Source of the DNA: Actinophytocola algeriensis
GTDB lineage: Bacteria; Actinomycetota; Actinomycetes; Mycobacteriales; Pseudonocardiaceae
Length of the DNA: 64,000 nucleotides
Direction: 5' to 3'
Assembly: GCF_014203735.1 (NCBI RefSeq)
Contig: NZ_JACHJQ010000002.1
Coordinates: forward strand, 741,126 to 805,125
The position numbers were made by a program, and so were the translations under genes. Every line of letters begins with the position of its first letter. Position 1 is the stretch's first letter. This document shows, piece after piece, positions 43,619 to 51,475 of the stretch. Below the pieces are notes generated by a model, which saw nothing but the letters and a program-made list of their open reading frames with translations, was not told the origin of the DNA and searched no databases.

Positions 43619-44235
43619 CGCAGCACCGCCCGGTGTTCGCGGCGCTCGCGGGTGCCCGGTTCCCGGTCGGTGATGGTCACCCGCACGATCCGCCGTCCTC
43701 GCACGCGCACTCGCACCACGCTACCGGGCCGCAGTGTGTGAAAGTGGTCGGCGACGAGCAAACCGGTGCGGGACCTGGCTTCCGCGCTCAGTTCGGTGCG
43801 GGGCAGGTCGAGCAGGATCCGCAGCCCGCGGTGTTCCGCGACGGCCAGCAGGCCCGGCCCGAGGCCCGCGGTCGCGAGCACCGGCGGGTAGATCACGGTG
43901 CCGACGTGGCGGAGGTCTTCGAGGATGCCGGTGAGCCGGTCCTGCGCCGCCGCGATACGTTCCTCCACGTGCGTGTCCCCGACCGTCGCGGAGATCATGC
44001 CGAGTTCCAGTGCCAGCGCGGACATGTCGGCGACGGCACCGTCGTGCAGGGTCCGCTCGAGACCGAAGCGGTGCCGCACGTCGGCGCGGCCGGGTGGCCG
44101 GAGCAGACCGGGCAACGAGGCGCCGAGACGGCGCGGCCAGCGGGCGAAGCGGTGCACTCTGCCAGGGTTGTCGTACCGTGCACGCGCGGCAAGGGTGCCG
44201 CCCCTCTTCCCAGGTAGGGATATCCCCCGCACCAT
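43609..44235 (-). CDS. Degenerate HisKA_3-type histidine kinase
   Basis: 208 residues. The phospho-acceptor box is present (ERTLHDGAVADM, His64), and the characteristic YPPVLATAGLGPGL follows the dimerisation helices. The ATPase part is shrunken: the N box position reads LLVADHFHTL and the G1 Asp-x-Gly region reads TITDREPG, so ATP binding is doubtful. ATG 44235 has GGAG 4-5 bases upstream. First gene of the minus-strand signalling operon. It might act as a phosphotransfer protein or pseudokinase. Confidence 0.72.
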   Translation of the reverse strand: MVRGISLPGKRGGTLAARARYDNPGRVHRFARWPRRLGASLPGLLRPPGRADVRHRFGLERTLHDGAVADMSALALELGMISATVGDTHVEERIAAAQDRLTGILEDLRHVGTVIYPPVLATAGLGPGLLAVAEHRGLRILLDLPRTELSAEARSRTGLLVADHFHTLRPGSVVRVRVRGRRIVRVTITDREPGTRERREHRAVLRCA

Positions 44236-44329
44236 GTTGCTCCGTACTGTAATCAACCTGCGCTTGTGTGTGATTGACTTGACTTGCGTGGGGTTGCTTT
44301 GATGACGAGACCGATCACATGGAGGTGTC

Positions 44330-46255
44330 GTGCGGTACGCCGTGGGTATCGATCTTGGCACCACGTTCACCGCCGCGGCGGTGGGGGACGCGGCCGGGAC
44401 GCGGATGGTGGCGCTCTCACCGGAGATCGTGGTGCCGTCGGTCGCCTGCCACACCCCGGACGGGACGCTGCTCACCGGCGCCGCCGCCGTGACCTCGGCA
44501 GCCGACGACCCGGCACGGCTCGGCCGCGGGTACAAGCGCAGGCTCGGTGACCCGACCCCGCTCATGCTCGGAGGCGCCGCCTACTCACCGGCCGCGCTGA
44601 TGGCCGCCCAGCTGCGGACCTCGCTCGACCAGGTCGCGCACCTCATGGGCGGCCCGCCGGAGTCGGTGGTGCTGACCTGTCCCGCGATCTGGGGTCCGTA
44701 CCGGCGCGAGCAGTTCGCCGAGGTGCCCAGGCTGGCGAACATCGCCGAGTACTCGCTCATCACCGAGCCGGAGGCCGCGGCCCGGCACTACAGCCGCGAA
44801 CGCACGCTCGGCGACGGCGAGGTCGTCGCCGTCTACGACCTCGGCGGCGGCACGCTCGACACCACCGTGCTGCGGATGCGGGCCGACAGCATGGAGATCC
44901 TCGGCACGCCGGAGGGCATCGAGCACCTCGGCGGCATGGACTTCGACGACGCGCTGCTCGCCCACCTCGACGAGAAGCTCGACGGCGCGATCAGCAGGCT
45001 CGACCCGATCGACCCGGTCGCGGCCGACGCGCTCGCCCGGATCCGCGCGCTCTGCGTGCGCGCCAAGATCGAGCTGTCCACCGAACCGGACGTGACGCTG
45101 GCCGTGCCGCTGCCGTCCGGACCGCGCGAGGTGACGGTCACCCGGCTGGAGTTCAACGCGGTGATCCGCCCGTCGGTGGAGCTGACGGTCAGCGCGCTGC
45201 GGCGCACGATCGCGTCCGCCGGCCTGCGCGACGACGACCTCTCCGCCGTCCTGCTCGCGGGCGGCTCGTCGCGGGTGCCGCTGGTGACGCAGCTGGTGTT
45301 CGAGGAGTTCGACAGACCGGTGCGCGTGACGCAGCACCCGAAGTTCACCGTCGCCCTCGGCGCGGCCGCGGTCGCCGCGCAGGTACTGGACAAGCCGGCG
45401 CCCGCGGTCGCACCGGCGCCCCCGCCCGTCGAACCGGCCGTCGCGCCCGCGCGGGCGCGGCGGCGCTGGCTCGTGCCCGCGAGCGCGGCGGCGGTCGTCG
45501 TGGTCGGCGCGCTGGTCGCCACGCTGATGCTGACCGGTGACGACGGCGGGCACACGGTCGACGCCGCCGCCAACACGAAAACCCAGGAGCAGACCCGGGG
45601 GCGGACCACCACGACCACCGAGGGGGCCACGGCCTCCGCGTCCGGCACCGTCGCGGCCCCGGGCACCGGTTCCGCGCAGGGGTCGGTGGAGGCGCCGCCA
45701 CCGCTGCCCGAGCCGCTCACCGTGTTCGGCGACAAGCTGACCCCGCCCTACCGCGCGTTCATCGCCTCGCCGGAGAAGTGGGACGGCACCGAGCTGGTCG
45801 GCACGTCCACCGCGCAGCACGCGGCGATCTCCGCGACCTCGGGTGACGGGCTGCGGGTGACATGGCACGGCGGGACGCCCGGCCAGGTGTACCTGCAGAC
45901 GGTGAACTCCACCAAGGACCTGTCGCCGTACGTGGACAACAAGGGTGCGCTGCGGTTCGACGTGCTGGTGCACGAGTCCGGCTCCGGCACGACCTCGATC
46001 GCCGCGCACTGCCGCTACCCGTGCGCCGCCGAGCTGAACGTCACCGAGCTGTTCCAGCGGCTGCCGGTCGGCAAGCAGACGGAGATCGAGATCCCCTTGA
46101 GCTGCTTCACCGAGATGGGCCTCAACAAGGCCTTCGTCGACACGCCGTTCCTCGTCTACGCCCAAGGCCCGCTCGACGTGACGTTCCGTGACATCCAGTG
46201 GGTCGCGGGTGGCGAGGATGACCCGAATGCCATCCCCTGCTCCGACCTTTCGTGA
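44330..46255 (+). CDS. Membrane-anchored Hsp70-like ATPase with an extracytoplasmic domain
   Basis: 641 residues. A DnaK-type nucleotide-binding domain covers residues 1-355: GIDLGTTFTAAAVG (phosphate 1), AVYDLGGGTLDTTVL (phosphate 2), LLAGGSSRVPLV (adenosine). No substrate-binding domain follows. Instead come a Pro/Ala linker, basic RARRRW, one membrane helix (about 380-402), a Thr/Ser/Gly-rich spacer and an outside domain of about 170 residues with cysteines in HCRYPCAAEL and LSCFTEMG. ATP state inside may be linked to ligand state outside. The GTG start has GGAGG upstream. It is divergent from the signalling operon and followed by the ECF sigma gene. Confidence 0.83.
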   Translation: MRYAVGIDLGTTFTAAAVGDAAGTRMVALSPEIVVPSVACHTPDGTLLTGAAAVTSAADDPARLGRGYKRRLGDPTPLMLGGAAYSPAALMAAQLRTSLDQVAHLMGGPPESVVLTCPAIWGPYRREQFAEVPRLANIAEYSLITEPEAAARHYSRERTLGDGEVVAVYDLGGGTLDTTVLRMRADSMEILGTPEGIEHLGGMDFDDALLAHLDEKLDGAISRLDPIDPVAADALARIRALCVRAKIELSTEPDVTLAVPLPSGPREVTVTRLEFNAVIRPSVELTVSALRRTIASAGLRDDDLSAVLLAGGSSRVPLVTQLVFEEFDRPVRVTQHPKFTVALGAAAVAAQVLDKPAPAVAPAPPPVEPAVAPARARRRWLVPASAAAVVVVGALVATLMLTGDDGGHTVDAAANTKTQEQTRGRTTTTTEGATASASGTVAAPGTGSAQGSVEAPPPLPEPLTVFGDKLTPPYRAFIASPEKWDGTELVGTSTAQHAAISATSGDGLRVTWHGGTPGQVYLQTVNSTKDLSPYVDNKGALRFDVLVHESGSGTTSIAAHCRYPCAAELNVTELFQRLPVGKQTEIEIPLSCFTEMGLNKAFVDTPFLVYAQGPLDVTFRDIQWVAGGEDDPNAIPCSDLS

Positions 46256-46273
46256 CGCTGAGTTGGTCAATGG

Positions 46274-46304
46274 GGTTATCCCTACCCGAGGGGGCGGGAT
46301 AACC
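46274..46304. promoter_or_regulatory. 9-bp perfect inverted repeat before the ECF sigma gene
   Basis: GGTTATCCC (46274-46282) and GGGATAACC (46296-46304) flank a 13-base GC-rich spacer, about 90 bp before the sigma-factor ATG and 19 bp after the Hsp70-like stop. It may be an operator or a hairpin without a T-run. Confidence 0.4.
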
Positions 46305-46393
46305 TCCTGACCTGGGGGGATAGACCCAGCGACTTCCCTGTCCGCCGGCGCGAGGCTTCTCGTGAAGCCAAGCGAGACGGGGAGGTCGGGGAC

Positions 46394-46966
46394 ATGGGAA
46401 GCAACTCCGGTGTCGGTGCCAGTGCCAGTGCCAGTGTCGGTGTCGGGGTCGGTGCGGATGTCAGCATCCACGCGGTCATGAGCGCCCACGGCGCCGCTCT
46501 GCACAACTACGCCACCCGACTGACCGGCGGCGACCGGCACGCGGCCGAGGACGTCGTGCAGGAGACGTGGGTGCGGGCCTGGCGCCACCTCGACCGGCTC
46601 ACCGAGAACCACGGCTCGGTCCGCGGCTGGCTGATGCGCGTCGCGCACAACATCGCCGTCGACCAGCACCGCGGCCGCCGTGCCCGGCCCACCGAGGTCG
46701 AACTGCCCGACCAGGACCTCGAGTACGCGGTGGTCCTGCCCCCGGCCAGCGACGAGGTGGAGACGCGCGTGGTGGTCGGCGCGATCCTCGACGGCCTCTC
46801 CCCCGTGCACCGCGACACGCTCGTCGAGGTCTACTACGCCGACCGCACCGCCGCGTCCGCCGCCAAGGCGCTCGGCGTGCCGTCGGGCACCGTGAAGAGC
46901 AGGCTGCACAACGCTTTGCGGGCGCTGCGCGCCGTGGTCCCCGAACGGCAGCTCGAAGCCGCCTGA
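46394..46966 (+). CDS. ECF RNA polymerase sigma factor
   Basis: 190 residues. Sigma region 2 is GDRHAAEDVVQETWVRAWRH and region 4 is LSPVHRDTLVEVYYADRTAA with PSGTVKSRLHNALRAL, as in SigK/SigL-type ECF factors. The first 25 residues are a Ser/Val/Gly/Ala low-complexity stretch encoded by hexanucleotide repeats (GTGCCA, GTGTCG). GGGGAGG precedes the ATG. No zinc-binding anti-sigma gene follows; the next element is a terminator. The Hsp70-like membrane ATPase upstream is therefore a candidate regulator (inference). Confidence 0.9.
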   Translation: MGSNSGVGASASASVGVGVGADVSIHAVMSAHGAALHNYATRLTGGDRHAAEDVVQETWVRAWRHLDRLTENHGSVRGWLMRVAHNIAVDQHRGRRARPTEVELPDQDLEYAVVLPPASDEVETRVVVGAILDGLSPVHRDTLVEVYYADRTAASAAKALGVPSGTVKSRLHNALRALRAVVPERQLEAA

Positions 46967-46985
46967 CCCGTCGCTCCACCCGACG

Positions 46986-47020
46986 AAAGCCCACCGGGGC
47001 CCTCGCGCCCGGTGGGCTTT
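46986..47020 (+). terminator. Intrinsic terminator after the sigma factor
   Basis: AAAGCCCACCGGG (46986-46998) pairs perfectly with CCCGGTGGGCTTT (47008-47020) across a 9-base loop. A strong hairpin ending in TTT, and symmetric, so it could act in both directions. Confidence 0.85.
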
Positions 47021-47153
47021 CGTGGTGCGCTCAGCCTGGATCTGCCTCTGTTCTCGGCGGGCGGGTGTGCCCTCCGGGGGCTCCTCGCCGGAGGGGCAGG
47101 TCTCTGGGATGGCTTCTCGGTTTGGCGGTTCGCTTGCGTTGGGTGCGGGTCTG

Positions 47154-47290
47154 CCTGCCATCCCGTCGACCTCCCTACGGGCTATCACACCGGATCAAGG
47201 GGGCGGTTCCGAGTTTTGCTGCCGGTTTGGGTTGTTGGTGCCCCCTTGATCCGGTGTGATCGGGCTTCGCCAGGTCGACGGGATGGCAGG
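47154..47290. repeat. Long inverted repeat, 51-bp arms
   Basis: Arms 47154-47204 and 47240-47290 surround 35 bp. The outer 19 bp (CCTGCCATCCCGTCGACCT) and the inner 21 bp (starting ATCACACCGGATC) match perfectly in inverted orientation; an 11-bp middle stretch differs at 8 positions. It carries no coding sequence. Confidence 0.85.
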
Positions 47291-47370
47291 GAGCCCCTTT
47301 GTGGTCGGCTTCCACCCTATGCTCGGTTGGCCTTCATGCCGTGAAAGGCACTTTCGGGACGTGGCCCGAT

Positions 47371-47530
47371 GTCATGAAGGGGCCCTTCATCACGGTGGGC
47401 ACAACGAAGGGGTCCTTCATCACACCGGGCGTTACGAAGGGGTCCTTCATCACGGTGAGCACAACGAAGGGGTCCTTCATCACACCGGGCGTTACGAAGG
47501 GGTCCTTCATCACACCGAGCGTCCCGAAGG
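47371..47530. repeat. Five and a half 30-bp tandem repeats
   Basis: Contiguous 30-bp units begin at 47371, 47401, 47431, 47461 and 47491, with a partial sixth. Each contains CGAAGGGGTCCTTCATCAC, whose GAAGG...CCTTC is a small dyad. Units alternate (ACAAC versus GTTAC beginnings), giving a 60-bp higher-order period. Units touch each other, so this is not CRISPR. Confidence 0.88.
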
Positions 47531-47591
47531 GGGCTCGTGCATCGTTGCTGTCTCGAAAAGCGTCTTCGGGGCATCCCGCTCCACGCGTCTT

Positions 47592-50500
47592 TCACGGCAC
47601 TGGGTCCGGGCGGGGTGGGGCCGGCACGTCGTCGGGCAGCAGCACGCACAGGTCGTCCATCGTCGGGTCGGTCAGCGAGCGGGTGCGGCGGGCGTGGTGC
47701 GCGATGGCCGCGTCCAGGACCTGCCGGGCGTAGCGGCCGTTGCCGAACGACTCGCCGCGGCGCATCTTCGCGAAGTGCGTGCGCAGGGCGGCGACGGTGG
47801 GGCCGGTGCACTCGTAGCCCGCGTCGGTGGCGTGCTGGTTGACGATGGTGACCAGCTCGTCGGGCGTGTAGTCGGCGAACCGCACCCGGTGGGAGAACCG
47901 GGACGACAGACCGGGGTTGGCCGCGAGGAAGCCACCCATCTCCCGTTCGTAGCCCGCCGCGATCACCACCACCTCGTCGCGGTGGTCCTCCATCAGCTTC
48001 ACGAGCGTGTCGATCGCCTCGCGGCCGAAGTCGTGGCCGCTCCCCCGGCTCGAGGACAGCGTGTACGCCTCGTCGATGAACAGCACGCCACCACGCGCGC
48101 GGTCGAACGCCTCCGTGGTGCGCCGCGCGGTGTGGCCGACGTACTCGCCGACCAGGTCCGCGCGGGCGACCTCGGTGACCTGTCCCTGCGCCAGCACACC
48201 CAGCGCGGCGAGGAGCGACCCGTACAGCCGCGCCACGGTCGTCTTGCCCGTGCCGGGCGGCCCCGCGAAGATCAGGTGCCTGCTCACCGACGGCGCGGGC
48301 AGGCCCATCGCCTGCCGTCGCCGCGCCGAGGCGAGCAGGTCGACCATGTCGGACACCTCGGCCTTCACCTCGTCCAGCCCGACCAGGCCGCGCAGGGTGG
48401 CGAGCAGCTGCTCGATCCGTTCCTCGTCCACCCGGCCGGCACCCGCGCCGACCGACGAGCCGGGCAGCGGCCCGAGGTCGTCGGGCATGAGCCTGGTGAG
48501 CGCGACGTGCCCGGCCTCCGGATCGTCGGCGAGCCGGTAGGCCTGCCTGCCGAGCATCTCCTCGAACACCTTCCGCGCGGTGCGGCCGTTGCCGAACGCG
48601 GCGTCGCGCGGCAGGTTCGTGAAGTAGGTGTGCAGTGCGGCCCTGGTCTCGAACTCGAGGCGGTAGTCGTGGCCGCGGCACAGGCCCTCGACGATCGTGA
48701 CCAGCTCGGCGGAGGAGTAGTCGGCGAACTCGATGGTGCGGGAGAACCGCGACGACAGACCGGGGTTGGCGGCCAGGAACGAGCGCATGTCGTTGGTGTA
48801 GCCCGCGACGATCACCACGACCTCGTCGCGGTGGTCCTCCATCAGCTTCACGAGCGTGTCGATCGCCTCGCGGCCGAAGTCCGGTCCGCCCCCGCTGCCG
48901 TTGCCCGCCGACAGCGTGTACGCCTCGTCGATGAACAGGACGCCGCCGACGGCCTTGGTGAACATCTCGGTGGTCTTGATCGCGGTGCCGCCGACCACCG
49001 ACGCGACCAGGTCCGGGCGCGCCACCTCGACCAGCTGACCGGACCTGAGCACACCGAGCGCGGTGAGGATCCGGCCGTACAGCCGGGCCACGGTGGTCTT
49101 GCCGGTGCCGGGGGCGCCGGTGAACACGAGGTGCCGCGACAGCGGCGGTGACGGCAGCCCGGCCCTGGCCCGCCGCTCGGACATCTGGTGCAGCCGCACC
49201 AGCGTCTCCACCTCGCGCTTCACCCCGTCCAGCCCGACGAGCCCGGACAGCTCGCCGAGCAGGTCGACGAGCTCCTCCGCGTCCTTCGGGCCGTGGCCCT
49301 TCTCCTCGGACCCGGTCCTGAGCGACGGCGTGGCGCCGCCGGGCAGCTGGGCGTCGTCGCCGAGGTTGCGTTCCACCACGTTGTCGCCGACCTCGACGTC
49401 CTGGTCGGACAGCACCGCGATGCCGTCGCCGAGGTTGTCCCGGACCGCGCAGCCCGCGATCGAGCCGTCCGCGTGCCCGTGCCACGTCACCCCGGACTGG
49501 CACTCCCGCACCTCGCCGCCCTCGACGACGAGCCGCCCCTGGTCGCGGGCGGTGAGCCCGGCCGAGGCGGCACCGACGACGCGGCAGTCGGTCACCGTCG
49601 CCCTGGCCTGGCGCTCGACGACCACGCCGTTGCCCGAGCCGCCGTTGATCTCGCAGCCCGCCAGCCGGATGGTGCCGTCCTCGCCCGCGACGACCGCGTC
49701 GTGGCCGGTGCCGGTGAACACGCACTCGGAGAGGTCGCCGGTCGCGCCGTCGAGCACCTGCACCGCGTGCCCTCTGGCGCTGTCGACGGTGACCCGGTCC
49801 AGCTCGACGGACGCGCTCTGCACCACCACGATCGCCTGCGCGGTCGTGTCGCGCACGCGGCAGTCGCGCAGCACCGGCCGCGACCCGCCTGCCGACAGCA
49901 GGGCCACCCCGTCCACATCGGAGATCTCGGTGCCGGTGGCGACCAGCGCGCCGTGCTCCTCGACGACGATCGCGGTGCCGGTGATGTCGCGGACGCGGCA
50001 CTCGCGCAGCTCGACGACGCCGCGGTCGGCTGCCAGCACGGCGCCCTTCGCGTCGGTCACCGCGCAGTCGGTCAGGGCGGCGGAGCCCGATGAGCGGGCG
50101 ACGACCGCGGTGGTGGCCACCTCGGTGAGCGTGCAGCCGGACAGCTCGGCCCGTGCGCCGTCGAACACCAGCACGCCGGCGCCGCCCTTGTTGCGCACGG
50201 TGGTGCCGTCCGCCCGGAACTGCGCGTCCTTGCGCGCGACGACCGCGACCTCGGAGTCGGCCGTGATCACGCATTCGTCCAGGCGCAGCGCACCGGCCCG
50301 GAGGTCGACCGCGACCTCGCCGTCGCGGTGCGCGAACTCGATCCCGGACACCTCGACGTGCTCGACGGCCACCCGCAGCACGGCCTCGCCGACGGACTCG
50401 ACGCGCACGTCGCCCGCCGAGCCGGAGCCGGACAGGGTGACGTCCCGGTCGAGCACGATCGACTCCGGGTACACGCCGGGCCGCACCGAGATCACGTCAC

Positions 50501-50600
50501 CGTCGCGGGCCGCGCTGATCGCGTCGCCGATGGTGCGGTAGCAGTCCGGCTCGGTCGGGGACACCCCGAGCATGGAGCGCACACCGGTCATCCTCGCCAC
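47592..50600 (-). CDS. Right-handed beta-helix protein fused to two EccA-like AAA+ domains
   Basis: 1002 residues. GTG start at 50600 with GGAGG 7 bases upstream, overlapping the previous gene by 13 bp. Residues ~15-430 are a pectate-lyase-type beta-helix of many 20-25-residue rungs. A linker with EEKGHGPKDAEELVDLLGEL follows, then two CbxX/CfqX-type AAA+ modules. Walker A is GAPGTGKTTVARLYG (~490) and GPPGTGKTTVARLYG (~770); Walker B is GGVLFIDEAYTL (~550 and ~840). Both carry the GREAIDTLVKLMEDHRDEVV stretch. EccA of ESX systems has one such AAA+ domain after a TPR; here a beta-helix replaces the TPR and the ATPase is duplicated. Likely an ATPase for substrate handling in type VII secretion. 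Confidence 0.85.
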   Translation of the reverse strand: MARMTGVRSMLGVSPTEPDCYRTIGDAISAARDGDVISVRPGVYPESIVLDRDVTLSGSGSAGDVRVESVGEAVLRVAVEHVEVSGIEFAHRDGEVAVDLRAGALRLDECVITADSEVAVVARKDAQFRADGTTVRNKGGAGVLVFDGARAELSGCTLTEVATTAVVARSSGSAALTDCAVTDAKGAVLAADRGVVELRECRVRDITGTAIVVEEHGALVATGTEISDVDGVALLSAGGSRPVLRDCRVRDTTAQAIVVVQSASVELDRVTVDSARGHAVQVLDGATGDLSECVFTGTGHDAVVAGEDGTIRLAGCEINGGSGNGVVVERQARATVTDCRVVGAASAGLTARDQGRLVVEGGEVRECQSGVTWHGHADGSIAGCAVRDNLGDGIAVLSDQDVEVGDNVVERNLGDDAQLPGGATPSLRTGSEEKGHGPKDAEELVDLLGELSGLVGLDGVKREVETLVRLHQMSERRARAGLPSPPLSRHLVFTGAPGTGKTTVARLYGRILTALGVLRSGQLVEVARPDLVASVVGGTAIKTTEMFTKAVGGVLFIDEAYTLSAGNGSGGGPDFGREAIDTLVKLMEDHRDEVVVIVAGYTNDMRSFLAANPGLSSRFSRTIEFADYSSAELVTIVEGLCRGHDYRLEFETRAALHTYFTNLPRDAAFGNGRTARKVFEEMLGRQAYRLADDPEAGHVALTRLMPDDLGPLPGSSVGAGAGRVDEERIEQLLATLRGLVGLDEVKAEVSDMVDLLASARRRQAMGLPAPSVSRHLIFAGPPGTGKTTVARLYGSLLAALGVLAQGQVTEVARADLVGEYVGHTARRTTEAFDRARGGVLFIDEAYTLSSSRGSGHDFGREAIDTLVKLMEDHRDEVVVIAAGYEREMGGFLAANPGLSSRFSHRVRFADYTPDELVTIVNQHATDAGYECTGPTVAALRTHFAKMRRGESFGNGRYARQVLDAAIAHHARRTRSLTDPTMDDLCVLLPDDVPAPPRPDPVP

Positions 50601-51442
50601 GTCGGGTCCTCCTGGTCGGTCGGGTTGAGCGCCACGCGCACGTGGTGGCGGACGAGGGGCGAGAGCTGCGCGCCCGCGGGCTCGGTCGCCATCGCGTGGA
50701 CCGCGAGCTCGGGGTCGGGCGCGAGCTGGTAGCGGTCGAGGTAGTACCCGCTCGCGTCGGACCAGACCCAGGTGCCGTCGGAGCGCAGGCCCGCGGGCAC
50801 CGCGCCCGCCGCGCCGGAGAGCACGTCGGTCAGCCTGCCGTTCGCGGCGAGCACGACCTCGCCGCCCGCCAGGAACTCCAGCAGCCGCCCGCGTTCCGCG
50901 GGGTCGACGACCAGCTCGTGGTCGGGTGCGAACCAGGGGCCGCGCACCCCGGCCCCGTCGAACGCGCGGGCGACGTGCACGGGGGTCCCCGGCGTCGCCG
51001 ACCACAGCAGCGTGGCCGCGAGCAGCGCCCGCTCGTGGTAGTCGGGCAGCTCGGTGTCCGGCCCGAACACCTCCACCTTGGGTGTGTCCTCGAGCCGGGC
51101 CAGCGCCTTCTGGCCCGCGGCGGCGACCGAGGGCAGGTCGGTGTCGTCGGTGTCTTCGGTGGCCTGCACCAGGTACACGCGATCGGAGCCGTCCCTCGTG
51201 GTGGCCCAGCAGGCGGCCGCGTGCGTGCGGACCGCGGCGACCAGTGTCCGGTCGGCCTTCTCGTAGCCGCCGGGCTCCGGCGCGAACGTGTACGGCCGCG
51301 ACTTGGTCTTCTCCTCCGGCAGCACGTCGAGCAGTGCGGTGAGCCGTGCGGTGTCGTCGTCGGCGAGCGCCTCCCGCGCGATGACGAGCCAGCCGTCCGG
51401 CGCGCGGCCTGCCAGCGCGAGCAACTCCCGGTGCTGATCCAC
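50588..51442 (-). CDS. 284-residue protein sharing a module with the TNT-related protein
   Basis: A soluble protein starting VDQHRELLALAGRAPDGW. GTG 51442 is preferred because GGGAGG lies just upstream; ATG 51454 or 51466 are alternatives. Around residue 221 is SDGTWVWS followed by GYYLDRYQLAPDPE, closely parallel to TDGTWIWP and HYLAKHGVPPEAD in the protein at 34165. The preceding LLEFLAGGEVVLAANGRLTD belongs to the same module. Function unknown. The module may be specific to type VII effector loci. Third gene of the minus-strand operon, overlapping the AAA+ gene by 13 bp. Confidence 0.65.
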   Translation of the reverse strand: MDQHRELLALAGRAPDGWLVIAREALADDDTARLTALLDVLPEEKTKSRPYTFAPEPGGYEKADRTLVAAVRTHAAACWATTRDGSDRVYLVQATEDTDDTDLPSVAAAGQKALARLEDTPKVEVFGPDTELPDYHERALLAATLLWSATPGTPVHVARAFDGAGVRGPWFAPDHELVVDPAERGRLLEFLAGGEVVLAANGRLTDVLSGAAGAVPAGLRSDGTWVWSDASGYYLDRYQLAPDPELAVHAMATEPAGAQLSPLVRHHVRVALNPTDQEDPTWRG

Positions 51443-51475
51443 ACGTCCTCCCATGCCGCCGCTCATCCCGCCCGC

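Larger units (their letters stand above)
47021..47591. other. Gene-free repeat-rich segment between convergent genes
   Basis: About 570 bp with no supportable gene. It holds a long inverted repeat (47154-47290) and a 30-bp tandem array (47371-47530), described separately. Short frames here are repetitive and lack ribosome sites. Confidence 0.7.

Noticed and set aside
46394..46470. Phase-variable hexanucleotide repeat at the start of the sigma gene
   Set aside because: Six-base units change length in frame only, so they would not switch expression; too few copies to call a contingency locus.
47371..47530. CRISPR array
   Set aside because: Units are 30 bp and directly adjacent, with no variable spacers and no cas genes.
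47256..49151. A long plus-strand frame across the repeats and the AAA+ gene
   Set aside because: It runs antisense through clear Walker motifs and its start lies inside the repeat array. This is compositional read-through.
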